DNA of 64,000 bases from assembly GCF_009728935.1 (NCBI RefSeq), contig NZ_CP034235.1, forward strand, positions 1,774,001-1,838,000, given 5' to 3'. The DNA comes from Paenibacillus psychroresistens. GTDB taxonomy: Bacteria; Bacillota; Bacilli; Paenibacillales; NBRC-103111. A program made the translations under genes and the position numbers. The stretch's first letter is position 1, and each line of letters begins with the position of its first letter. Shown one piece after another: positions 36,780 through 45,171 of the stretch. The notes under the pieces are model-generated. The model was not told the origin of the DNA. It did not search any database and worked only from the letters and a program-made list of their open reading frames with translations.

Positions 36780-36857
36780 GGTCAACTGTGTAAGTCCATA
36801 AATATTGCCATCTGGCGATGTAACCATAGCTTTATAGTAGGGATTTAAGGCAGTCCC
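36780..36857 (-). pseudogene. Inverted shard of an LplA-type solute-binding protein gene
   Basis: The minus strand encodes 26 residues without stop: GTALNPYYKAMV then TSPDGNIYGLTQLT. This matches the 'APDGNIYALPQ' stretch near residue 130 of extracellular sugar-binding lipoproteins that accompany LplB/LplC. It begins directly where the LplC homology breaks, in opposite orientation, pointing to an inversion/deletion event. It is too short for certainty. Confidence 0.5.
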
Positions 36858-36882
36858 TTTTTATAGAGCGTTAATTTGACGT

Positions 36883-38145
36883 TTACTCCAAAACATAAGG
36901 AATGGTTAACGGACCTTGAGGCAATACAGCAATAGTCATGCCAGTCCCGTACTTTTCTGCAAGCTTATCCAACGTTTCCGTCATATTCGTCACAGGCTCC
37001 ATCATCGCTAAACGAATATCAGTATCGGACAAAGTAGAGTAAACATGAACATCGGCCCAAACTTGGATGACATTTTGCTTCTGCACCTGCCATTGATCAT
37101 ATAGCTTAAAGGTGGGATCTTCGATCATTCTCAGCAGAGCTGCCGGTGAATCTGCCATTTGCAATATTTTGGCATAGTTTCCGTGGTTGGGTAAACCGTC
37201 AGAGCATTCCGCTGCACTTATGATGGTGCCGCCTTGCTTAACGATCTTGTGTGCAGCGCTCATTCCTTTGACAGCTTGGTACAGGTTCTGATCAAGCGGA
37301 TAGCCAGAGTTGGATGTGATAACTACATCAAATCGCTCCTCGCACTTAACCATGGAATGCTCCCGCATATAGGCGCAACCTCTTGCATGTGCAGCGAACA
37401 GCTCACCTGCAAAAACCTCGGTAATTTCTTTACGATTGTTTAGTGTCACATTCAGCAGAAATTCCGGCTTGCACATCAGATTAACCTCGCTAGCCATCTT
37501 TTGCAGAGGATTGTTGACCATATTGCCCCAGGTAGACAAAGGATCGCCGATCATTCTTGCGTTATGGAAGGTCATTATGGTTTCAAGCCCAGCAATTCCA
37601 GGCATGATTCCTTTACATCCCCCAGAAAACCCGGCAAAAAAGTGAGGCTCAATGAATCCAGTTACAATGCGGAAATCAGCCTCGACATAGGCTTTATTCA
37701 GATAAACATCGCAGCCAAAAGAGCTTTCTCCGACCTTTACCAGCTCCTCAGGAACCAGACAATGATGATTGATTACTTTAATATGGTCGACGACCCATTC
37801 CCCGAGCATTTGCACAAATTCCTCGCGGGTTTGATCACGATGTGTCCCTGTTCCATTTAGGATAGTAATCTGCTCCAGCGGAACATGGGGAAGCTCTTTC
37901 AAAATCCATGGAATTAACTTATCATTAGGTGTCGGACGAGTAATATCACTAATTACAATAACGACCTTATGTGTTTCCTTGACGAGATCCTTAAGTGGAA
38001 AGGTGCCAATTGGATTGCGTAAAGCTGCAAGTACTCCTTGCTCTTCATCGGCTAGGCCTGCTATTTCCTTAGGTTCAAGCACGACAGAATGATCGGGAAG
38101 ATCGATGGTTAAGCCTTGTTTACCATACATTAGAGTGGTTTGCAT
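36883..38145 (-). CDS. LarA-like nickel-dependent alpha-hydroxyacid racemase
   Basis: 420 residues, LarA family, which uses a nickel-pincer nucleotide cofactor. Counterparts of the Lactobacillus plantarum residues are all present at a constant offset of -6: H102 (GTGTHRDQT), H168 (EPHFFAG), the cofactor-binding lysine K178 (SGGCKGIMPG) and nickel ligand H194 (MTFHNARM). It begins 1 nt after the glycerate kinase stop, so the two form an operon, divergent from a CdaR regulator. LarA homologues act on various 2-hydroxyacids; with a glycerate kinase partner, glycerate is a reasonable guess. The cofactor genes larB, larC and larE are not in the window. Confidence 0.85.
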   Translation of the reverse strand: MQTTLMYGKQGLTIDLPDHSVVLEPKEIAGLADEEQGVLAALRNPIGTFPLKDLVKETHKVVIVISDITRPTPNDKLIPWILKELPHVPLEQITILNGTGTHRDQTREEFVQMLGEWVVDHIKVINHHCLVPEELVKVGESSFGCDVYLNKAYVEADFRIVTGFIEPHFFAGFSGGCKGIMPGIAGLETIMTFHNARMIGDPLSTWGNMVNNPLQKMASEVNLMCKPEFLLNVTLNNRKEITEVFAGELFAAHARGCAYMREHSMVKCEERFDVVITSNSGYPLDQNLYQAVKGMSAAHKIVKQGGTIISAAECSDGLPNHGNYAKILQMADSPAALLRMIEDPTFKLYDQWQVQKQNVIQVWADVHVYSTLSDTDIRLAMMEPVTNMTETLDKLAEKYGTGMTIAVLPQGPLTIPYVLE

Positions 38146-38146
38146 T

Positions 38147-39307
38147 CTATTTGGCCTCCAGATTGGTATTGTGCAAATATTTTGGCGCGAAGGTACGAAT
38201 TACTTGTTCTGCACGTTGTTCCAAAAGCTCTGCGGCTTTTTCAATCGCTGTTTGTAAAGACATGGGACTGTTGACGATGCTGTGCACACTCACAATACCA
38301 TAGGGGTATAGCTGCTCGATCCCATTCCCAATCGAACCAGCTAGCACGATAGTAGGCACTCCGTATTTTAAAGCTGCTTGAGCGACACCCATTGGCGTTT
38401 TGCCAGAAGCTGTCTGAGCGTCTATTTGGCCTTCTCCGGTAATCACTAAATCGGTACCTTCTAGATGATCGCATAACTGGGAATATTGGATAACGACATC
38501 AATGCCGCGTTTCATCTCAACAGGGAAAAAAGCGAGGAACGCTCCGCCAATACCGCCAGCAGCACCTGCTCCAGGCATTTCATGCAGCTTAATACCTGTT
38601 TTTGCTCCAATAATATCTGCCCATGCTGTCATATAGCTTTCCAGATTTTCTACCATCTCCAGAGTTGCGCCCTTTTGAGGTCCATACACACGAGTTGCAC
38701 CGTGCAAGCCAATAAAAGGATTCTGTACATCACAAGCGAGCAGAAAGCTGGATTCAGCTATTCGCGGATCAAACTTACTATCGTCAATAGCCGATATATA
38801 TTGTAAAGCTGCTCCACCAGTACCAACAGATTGCCCTGAGGTATCGATAAGCTTCATCCCAAGTGCTTGCAGCATGCCTGCTCCACCATCATTGGTTGCG
38901 CTTCCGCCAATTGCCAATATGAAATTACGGCATCCAGCATCAAGTGCGTGTTTAATCAGCTCGCCTGTACCGTATGTTGTTGCTAGTAGGGGATTTCGTT
39001 GGTCTTCCGTCAATAAACAAAGGCCGGAGGCGCTTGCCATTTCAATAATACAAGTTGCATTAGGTTCAATAATTCCGTACATAGCTTCAACTGGTGCTCC
39101 AAGCGGGTCGGTCACAGTGACTTGAATTTTCTTGCCATTTGTTGCAGCAATTAGACTGTCCAATGTGCCTTCACCACCATCGGCCATGGGTACTTTAACC
39201 GTTTCAGCATCCGGCATATAGCTTTTTATTCCTCTTTCGATGGCTTTCGCTGCATCTGCGGCCGATAGACTGCCTTTAAAAGAGTCAGGTGCAATAATAA
39301 TTTTCAC
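38147..39307 (-). CDS. glxK: Glycerate kinase
   Basis: 386 residues, GarK/GlxK family, which phosphorylates D-glycerate with ATP (to 2-phosphoglycerate in this family). Signature stretches are IAPDSFKGSLSAADAAKAIE at the start, MADGGEGTLDSL near 43, LAIGGSATNDGGAGMLQALG near 130, PGAGAAGGIGGAFLAFF and TGEGQIDAQTASGKTPMGVA. ATG start. It is the first gene of the unit with the LarA-like gene and faces cdaR across 166 nt. Confidence 0.93.
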   Translation of the reverse strand: MKIIIAPDSFKGSLSAADAAKAIERGIKSYMPDAETVKVPMADGGEGTLDSLIAATNGKKIQVTVTDPLGAPVEAMYGIIEPNATCIIEMASASGLCLLTEDQRNPLLATTYGTGELIKHALDAGCRNFILAIGGSATNDGGAGMLQALGMKLIDTSGQSVGTGGAALQYISAIDDSKFDPRIAESSFLLACDVQNPFIGLHGATRVYGPQKGATLEMVENLESYMTAWADIIGAKTGIKLHEMPGAGAAGGIGGAFLAFFPVEMKRGIDVVIQYSQLCDHLEGTDLVITGEGQIDAQTASGKTPMGVAQAALKYGVPTIVLAGSIGNGIEQLYPYGIVSVHSIVNSPMSLQTAIEKAAELLEQRAEQVIRTFAPKYLHNTNLEAK

Positions 39308-39473
39308 AGGGGAACCTTCTTCCGTTTCACATTAACCGCTTTGCTTTAGTATACCTTGGAACAGTTGGTAAAGATTCAGTCCATTGCACAAAAAAAACGT
39401 TTTCAACAAGGGAAGTTTTGGCTAAAAGAACAAGTGTTTTGAATCCATGAAGCAGTCAGGAGGTGGTTGAATT

Positions 39474-40568
39474 ATGTTGAGTCGTGAAATTGCCGAAAAT
39501 ATCGTACGAGAAACGATGAAACGTTTGCGTCAAAATATTAACATCATGAATACGGAAGGCGAAATTATCGCTTCAGGAGACCCAGCACGTGTCGGGAAAA
39601 GGCATGAAGGATCTTTGGAAGTAATTCGTACGGGTATGCCTCTGATTATTGATGCCGATAATCAAGCTGAATGGCTAGGGAGTCAACACGGCATAAACTA
39701 TCCGATTGTCTTCTTGCAGCAAATCGTTGGAAGTATTGGAATTACAGGCAATCCAGAGGATGTTGCTGAATTCGGCGAGCTTGTTAAGATGACTACAGAG
39801 CTCATGTTGAACCAAATGGAGCTAAGCTCTCGCCAAGAATGGCGAAATCGAACTATGGAAACGGTGATTGAAGAGATTGTTAAACCAAAGTATAGTAAAG
39901 CAAAGCTGGACGAGCTTTTGCAGCTGCTGCAAATTAACTTGAGCCCGCCGTTTCATATATGGATCCTGCAAACCGAAAAAAGTATGGAGCATCATTCTCA
40001 GCTGGTTCGTAAATTTGAAGAAATCATTGGGAGTCGACATTTGTTAAGTGCAGTAGAGAATCCCTACAAAGTGGTTTTCATGATTTTTGGCCATAGTGAG
40101 CAGCAAATTATTAATAAATGTCAATTGCTGCAGAGCAAGCTTTGGCACAATGATTTTCCTTTTCGGGTAGGTTGTTCGTTAGAGACCCAAACAATGGAAG
40201 GAATAGCTTCCTCTTTTCATGAAGCTGAATTAGCACTAAAGCTGGGAGCTAAACACGAAATTATGAGCAGCTATGCAGGGCTGGAGCCCATAAGCATCGT
40301 ACATTTATCAGACTCTGAGATTAAGAATAGATTTGCTGAGCGTATTATGGCCTTATTGTCACAAACAGCTTTGGAAACACTAAGGGTTTTTTTCGATAGT
40401 AATATGAATATTCAGAAAGCAGCAGATGAGCTTTTTATTCATAAGAATACACTGCAGTATCGTCTGAAAAGAATAAAAGAATCAACCGGATATGATCCGC
40501 AAACCTTTCAAGATGCAGCTTCCTTGCAAATTGCAATCTGGATAATCCAAATGCAACCTTTTAGATAA
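39474..40568 (+). CDS. cdaR: CdaR-family sugar diacid/glycerate regulator
   Basis: 364 residues. The N-terminal diacid-recognition domain is INIMNTEGEIIASGDPARVGKRHEGSLEVIRTG (about 20-55), then a GGDEF-like middle part. The C-terminal PucR-type helix-turn-helix is MNIQKAADELFIHKNTLQYRLKRIKE near residue 310-340. CdaR proteins activate glycerate and sugar-diacid genes in response to glycerate or related acids. This one diverges from glycerate kinase-larA. ATG with AGGAGGTGG upstream. Confidence 0.93.
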   Translation: MLSREIAENIVRETMKRLRQNINIMNTEGEIIASGDPARVGKRHEGSLEVIRTGMPLIIDADNQAEWLGSQHGINYPIVFLQQIVGSIGITGNPEDVAEFGELVKMTTELMLNQMELSSRQEWRNRTMETVIEEIVKPKYSKAKLDELLQLLQINLSPPFHIWILQTEKSMEHHSQLVRKFEEIIGSRHLLSAVENPYKVVFMIFGHSEQQIINKCQLLQSKLWHNDFPFRVGCSLETQTMEGIASSFHEAELALKLGAKHEIMSSYAGLEPISIVHLSDSEIKNRFAERIMALLSQTALETLRVFFDSNMNIQKAADELFIHKNTLQYRLKRIKESTGYDPQTFQDAASLQIAIWIIQMQPFR

Positions 40569-40616
40569 TGGACTCGTCTTAGGGATAGGAAAATAAAACG
40601 AGGTAGGTGGGATATT

Positions 40617-41654
40617 ATGATGAAATTCAAATGGAGTGCCGTTTTAACATTTTTACTTGTGTTTACTTTGATGACAGGTGGTTCAGCTTTGGCTTTTAGC
40701 GACATTAATGACACTGTAGGCAAAGAAGACATAATGGCTCTAAAGGATAAGGGGATTATAAGCGGCATCTCAGATACAATCTTTGCACCAAACGGCAAGC
40801 TGTCTTATGCTCAAGGAATAACGTTAATTACCAAAGGCTTGAATTTGAATATCAATGCAATGTCATTTTTCAAAGAACCAAAGGCTAGTGATTTTTTTAC
40901 AAAAGTATCGGATAAAGCTTGGTATGCACAGTCTCTAATGTTTGCTCAGCTTAATGGGTTGACCTTGCCTAAAGATTTGGATCCAAATAAGTTGATGACT
41001 AGAGAAGAATTCACAAATTATTTAATTGAAGGAATTAATACTACGGGAGATTACCCGATGATTATGATGTATGCGGTAATTAACGACGAAAAAGATGTTA
41101 ATACGCTCTACATGAACAGTATCCAACAGGCTTTGATTACGAAAATTGCCTCAGCGGATAAAGATCAGAACTTTTATCCTAAACGTGCGATTACACGTGC
41201 TGAAGCAGCAGTTATGTTAGCTAAAGCGATTGAATTCGTAGAAACTAATAAAAACAATGTAATTCCGCCGGCACCGGTTAATGAGTTCCCGAATGCAGAA
41301 GTAAGCTACACAGCTACTCCAGTAACTAGTGCTGTTTACCAAGTAGATTTGACTTGGAAGCAAGCACCAAGCCCTGGACATAGCATTAAGATTGAACGGA
41401 TCGAATTTCAAGGTAAACAAGCGTTGATTTTTTACTCCTTGCAGAAGCCTGTTGAGGGTAGTATGTCCGCACAGGTGCTTACAGATTTAAAAGCTTCAAC
41501 TTATGTAGATTCTACTTATGAGGTGCAATTGGTGAGAAGTGAGGATGCCGTTGTTACAGGCGGTTTTGATCCTATGGATCCAACACAAAGCACTGGAATT
41601 ATTAATCCGGAAACAGGAACCTCGCAGTCTTCAGAAGGATCTGCAGGTCAATAA
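40617..41654 (+). CDS. SLH-domain surface protein with PrcB-like C-terminal domain
   Basis: 345 residues. The signal peptide covers residues 1-27 (MMKFKWSAVLTFLL core, SALA cleavage). Three S-layer-homology repeats follow (FSDINDTVGKEDIMALKDKGIISGI at 27-70; FTKVSDKAWYAQSLMFAQLNGL; the third ending PKRAITRAEAAVMLAKAIE near 200), which bind pyruvylated cell-wall polymer. Residues about 225-310 resemble the PrcB/protease-complex C-terminal fold (ALIFYSLQKPVEGSMSAQVL). A low-complexity tail of T/S/G ends the protein. ATG after GAGGTAGGTGGG. Confidence 0.8.
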   Translation: MMKFKWSAVLTFLLVFTLMTGGSALAFSDINDTVGKEDIMALKDKGIISGISDTIFAPNGKLSYAQGITLITKGLNLNINAMSFFKEPKASDFFTKVSDKAWYAQSLMFAQLNGLTLPKDLDPNKLMTREEFTNYLIEGINTTGDYPMIMMYAVINDEKDVNTLYMNSIQQALITKIASADKDQNFYPKRAITRAEAAVMLAKAIEFVETNKNNVIPPAPVNEFPNAEVSYTATPVTSAVYQVDLTWKQAPSPGHSIKIERIEFQGKQALIFYSLQKPVEGSMSAQVLTDLKASTYVDSTYEVQLVRSEDAVVTGGFDPMDPTQSTGIINPETGTSQSSEGSAGQ

Positions 41655-41665
41655 TTAATGTGGAA

Positions 41666-41701
41666 AAATCTTCTTGCTCATAGAGCAGGAAGATTTTTTT
41701 G
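41666..41701. terminator. Terminator overlapping the end of the AraC gene
   Basis: The stem AATCTTCTTGCTC/AGCAGGAAGATT with a 4-nt loop, then seven T. It serves the SLH gene; the stop codon of the convergent AraC gene at 41678 lies within the stem-loop. Confidence 0.85.
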
Positions 41702-42580
41702 TTTTTCTAATTTGCGATAATCGGATGGAGTACATTTTTTGTGCCATTTAAATAACTTAATGAAATAGCTGGGATTCTCAAAACCAACCTCCATAGCAAT
41801 ATCAATGACTTTTTTGTCGGAATGACTAAGCAGCTTTGCCGCTTGGTTGATTCGCACTGTATTGATATAGTCCATGGGGGTTTTTCGGACCATAGCTTTA
41901 AAAAAACGGCAAAAATGCCCTTCGCTCATCGCAATAACAGAAGCTACGTCTTTAATTTGAATCCTTAACGGATAACTCTCATCAATGAACTGCAGCACTT
42001 TTTTAAGTCGTTCTATTTTATAGATATTGGTTGTAATCGGTTGGTCTTGAGGGATTTCTTGTAGGTTTGCAATGAATCCAGCGAATAGGTTATAGAGCTT
42101 GGCTTTAATGAGCAATTCATAAGCAACGGGTTTCTTCTCAAAAAACTCGACAATACTTACTAACTCAGCGATGAGTGAATTCTCCCAGAATGTATGAGGT
42201 TTGAGGAGGCTGGGGAGAAACAAAGTTTGTTCCAGTAAGGGATCGATATATTTACTCTGAATAACATCATAGGTTCGTCCACTTAAGAGATTTAAATCAA
42301 AGACAATAGCGTAAACTAGGCAAGGTGTAGATAAATCCGCAACAAACCCTGCATGTATCGTTCCGCTTGGAATAAACAAGGCATCACCTGCCTGAAGCTC
42401 ATGTTTAATAGTGCCCAACCAAAAGACGGCAGTGCCTTCTTGCATGTAAAGGAATTCAGTTTCCTCATGCCAATGATAGTCAAATAGGGTATGGCTTTCG
42501 TCTTCAATGACTTGATAAACGCCCATCGGGAATGTAATATTCCCATGAACTCTGTTTTCGTGAAGTATATCTTTGTTCAT
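41678..42580 (-). CDS. AraC-family regulator with cupin sensor
   Basis: 300 residues. The N-terminal cupin is FDYHWHEETEFLYMQEGTAVFWLG...LQAGDALFIPSGTIHAGF (about 25-80). The C-terminal double helix-turn-helix is IQIKDVASVIAMSEGHFCRFFKAMVRKTPMDYINTVRI, ending with IDIAMEVGFENPSYFIKLFKWHKKCTPSDYRK. It diverges from the GH31 gene and is the likely xyloside-responsive regulator. The ATG lies after a GGCCCCAC-type region; the RBS is GGAGGCCCC on the minus strand. Confidence 0.9.
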   Translation of the reverse strand: MNKDILHENRVHGNITFPMGVYQVIEDESHTLFDYHWHEETEFLYMQEGTAVFWLGTIKHELQAGDALFIPSGTIHAGFVADLSTPCLVYAIVFDLNLLSGRTYDVIQSKYIDPLLEQTLFLPSLLKPHTFWENSLIAELVSIVEFFEKKPVAYELLIKAKLYNLFAGFIANLQEIPQDQPITTNIYKIERLKKVLQFIDESYPLRIQIKDVASVIAMSEGHFCRFFKAMVRKTPMDYINTVRINQAAKLLSHSDKKVIDIAMEVGFENPSYFIKLFKWHKKCTPSDYRKLEKQKNLPAL

Positions 42581-42710
42581 GTGGGGCCTCCGCTGATGAA
42601 TATCAGTATTGTGCTATTAAATGCGCATAATCATGCAAGACAGCGATTTCACATATCAGTATTATTGTAGTTAAGTTAACTAAGAAAATCAATTCTTTGG
42701 AGGCATTAGG

Positions 42711-45032
42711 ATGAAATTTAGTGATGGCAATTGGATGGTTCGTGAAGGTTTTCAAGTGATCAATCCTGTAGAAGTGTATGATTTTAAGATTAACCCGCAA
42801 TCTTTAGAAGTATTTGCACCACCCAAGCATATTGCAGGAAGAGGCGGGCAGTTGGACACACCGCTAATGCATATTCGTTACTCTTCGCCGATTCCGAATG
42901 TGATTTGTGTACGAATGACGCATCATAAAGGCAAGCAGGATCTAGGGCCACATTTTTCGATTAATCAGAGTCAGAATAATCCGCTTGAAATCACAGAAAC
43001 TGAAGCAGCCTTGAGCTTGAAGAGTGGACAGCTAAGTGTTGATATTCGCCGTGAAGAGCCTTGGACCGTTGAGTATTTATGGGATAATAAACATCTTACC
43101 AGCAGCTCAAGCAGAGGCATGGGTTATATTCGCTCAGTAGACAATACTTATGTACGTGAGCAGTTGGACCTGTCTGTAGGTGAATTTGTTTACGGGCTTG
43201 GCGAACGTTTTACCTCTTTCACTAAAAATGGGCAGAGTATGGATATGTGGAATCGAGATGGGGGGACTAGCACAGAGCAGTCCTATAAAAACATTCCTTT
43301 TTATATAACCAACAAAGGCTATGGTGTATTCGTTAATCATCCTGAAGAGGTTTCTTTTGAGGTTGGCTCTGAAAAAGTATCCAAGGTTCAATTTAGTGTT
43401 AGTGGAGAATACCTCGAATATTATATTATCGGTGGAGCTAATTTGAAGGAGGTATTAGGCAACTATACTTCTTTGACAGGCAAGCCGGCATTGCCGCCTG
43501 CTTGGACCTTCGGACTTTGGTTAACGACTTCGTTTACGACTAATTATGACGAGGCAACTGTAACCGGCTTTGTTGAAGGCATGGCTGAACGGAATTTACC
43601 ACTGCGAGTGTTCCATTTTGACTGCTTTTGGATGAAGGAATTTCATTGGTGTGATTTTGAATGGGATTCACGTATTTTTCCTGAGCCTGAGCAGATGCTT
43701 ACTCGCCTTAAGAGCAAGGGCTTAAAAATCTGTGTTTGGATCAATCCCTATATTGCGCAACGCTCCCATTTATTTGACGAAGGTATGGAAAAAGGCTATT
43801 TGGTCAAAAGAGCCAATGGGGATGTTTGGCAATGGGATATGTGGCAGCCAGGGATGGGGCTTGTTGATTTCACTAATCCAGCAGCCTGTGAATGGTATGC
43901 ATCCAAGCTTAGCAAGCTGATAGATATGGGTGTAGACAGCTTTAAAACAGATTTCGGTGAGCGTATCCCAACTGATGTTGTTTATTATGACGGTTCCGAT
44001 CCGGTTAAAATGCACAATTATTATACTTTTCTCTATAACAAAGTGGTTTTTGATGTTTTGAAGGCTAAGCTTGGCCATAATGAAGCTGCTGTTTTTGCAA
44101 GATCTGCAACGGTCGGCGGGCAACAATTCCCGGTACATTGGGGTGGCGATTGCTCAGCGAATTATGAATCCATGGCGGAAAGCTTGCGTGGCGGACTTTC
44201 ACTTGGGCTGTCTGGTTTTGGCTTTTGGAGTCATGATATTGGGGGCTTTGAGAACACTTCGACAGCAGATGTATATAAACGTTGGATTGCATTCGGCTTG
44301 TTATCCAGCCATAGTCGCTTGCACGGGAATCAATCCTACCGGGTGCCTTGGACTTATGACGAAGAGGCAGTTGATGTTTTACGCTTTTTCACGAACCTAA
44401 AATGCAGCCTGATGCCTTATTTATTCGCTGCGTCTGTAGATGCATCTGTGAAAGGGTTGCCTGTAATGCGTGGAATGGTGTTAGAGTTTGCCGAAGATCC
44501 GACTACACATCATTTGGACCGTCAGTATATGTTGGGTGATTCCTTATTGGTAGCTCCGATTTTTAATGATCAGGGCGAAGCAAAGTTTTATCTGCCGCAA
44601 GGAACTTGGACCAACTTCTTCACAGGTGAAAGTGTACAGGGAGAAAGATGGATTAGCCAATCACATACTTACTTGAGCGTACCTTTATTTGTTCGTCCTA
44701 ACTCAATTATTGCTGTAGGGAACAATAATAATTTACCGGATTATGATTACGCTGATGGCGTAGAACTGCAAGTGTATGGCTTTGAGAACGATGCAAAAGC
44801 ATCCACTGTTGTTTATAGCACAGATGGACAAGCTGAAATAACCGTTACAGTGAAGCGAGTCGGGAAAGAGTTAACTGTAGAAGTTGAAGGCAGCAGCAAG
44901 CCATGGACTGTTGTGGTAAAGGGGATAAAAGAGTTCTCATCTATCGAAGGCGCAGCTACAGCAGTTGAAGCGACAGGATTGCGTTTATTGCCAAATGATG
45001 GTCAAACAAAACTAGTATTACAACTGAGTTAA
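42711..45032 (+). CDS. GH31 alpha-xylosidase (YicI/XylS-like)
   Basis: 773 residues, cytosolic (no signal). It hydrolyses terminal alpha-xylose from xyloglucan fragments or isoprimeverose. The nucleophile is D414 in SFKTDFGERIPTDVV and the acid/base is D480 in HWGGDCSAN, close to D416 and D482 of E. coli YicI; the KTDFGERIP context is specific for alpha-xylosidases within GH31. The N-terminal beta domain and C-terminal beta domains are complete. ATG after GGAGGCATTAGG. An AraC regulator faces it across 130 nt. Confidence 0.93.
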   Translation: MKFSDGNWMVREGFQVINPVEVYDFKINPQSLEVFAPPKHIAGRGGQLDTPLMHIRYSSPIPNVICVRMTHHKGKQDLGPHFSINQSQNNPLEITETEAALSLKSGQLSVDIRREEPWTVEYLWDNKHLTSSSSRGMGYIRSVDNTYVREQLDLSVGEFVYGLGERFTSFTKNGQSMDMWNRDGGTSTEQSYKNIPFYITNKGYGVFVNHPEEVSFEVGSEKVSKVQFSVSGEYLEYYIIGGANLKEVLGNYTSLTGKPALPPAWTFGLWLTTSFTTNYDEATVTGFVEGMAERNLPLRVFHFDCFWMKEFHWCDFEWDSRIFPEPEQMLTRLKSKGLKICVWINPYIAQRSHLFDEGMEKGYLVKRANGDVWQWDMWQPGMGLVDFTNPAACEWYASKLSKLIDMGVDSFKTDFGERIPTDVVYYDGSDPVKMHNYYTFLYNKVVFDVLKAKLGHNEAAVFARSATVGGQQFPVHWGGDCSANYESMAESLRGGLSLGLSGFGFWSHDIGGFENTSTADVYKRWIAFGLLSSHSRLHGNQSYRVPWTYDEEAVDVLRFFTNLKCSLMPYLFAASVDASVKGLPVMRGMVLEFAEDPTTHHLDRQYMLGDSLLVAPIFNDQGEAKFYLPQGTWTNFFTGESVQGERWISQSHTYLSVPLFVRPNSIIAVGNNNNLPDYDYADGVELQVYGFENDAKASTVVYSTDGQAEITVTVKRVGKELTVEVEGSSKPWTVVVKGIKEFSSIEGAATAVEATGLRLLPNDGQTKLVLQLS

Positions 45033-45088
45033 TTTCTCGATAATATTGTTTACGTTAGTAAAAAGTTCATGTACAATTTAAACAGCGG

Positions 45089-45135
45089 AAGCACCGCCAA
45101 ACGAGAGCATTTATCGTTTGGTTGGTGCTTTTTTG
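45089..45135 (+). terminator. Terminator of GH31 gene
   Basis: AAGCACC...AAACGA / TCGTTTG...GGTGCTT stem, then a T6 run. Confidence 0.85.
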
Positions 45136-45171
45136 TTTTGTGGAAATTGAGATTGGATGGAGGCTTACAAT

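Noticed and set aside
36185..36848. Two short permease-like genes at 36185-36460 and 36339-36848 as intact genes
   Set aside because: Each is a fragment: one is the middle of LplB and one is an LplC lacking start and end. They are annotated as pseudogene pieces.
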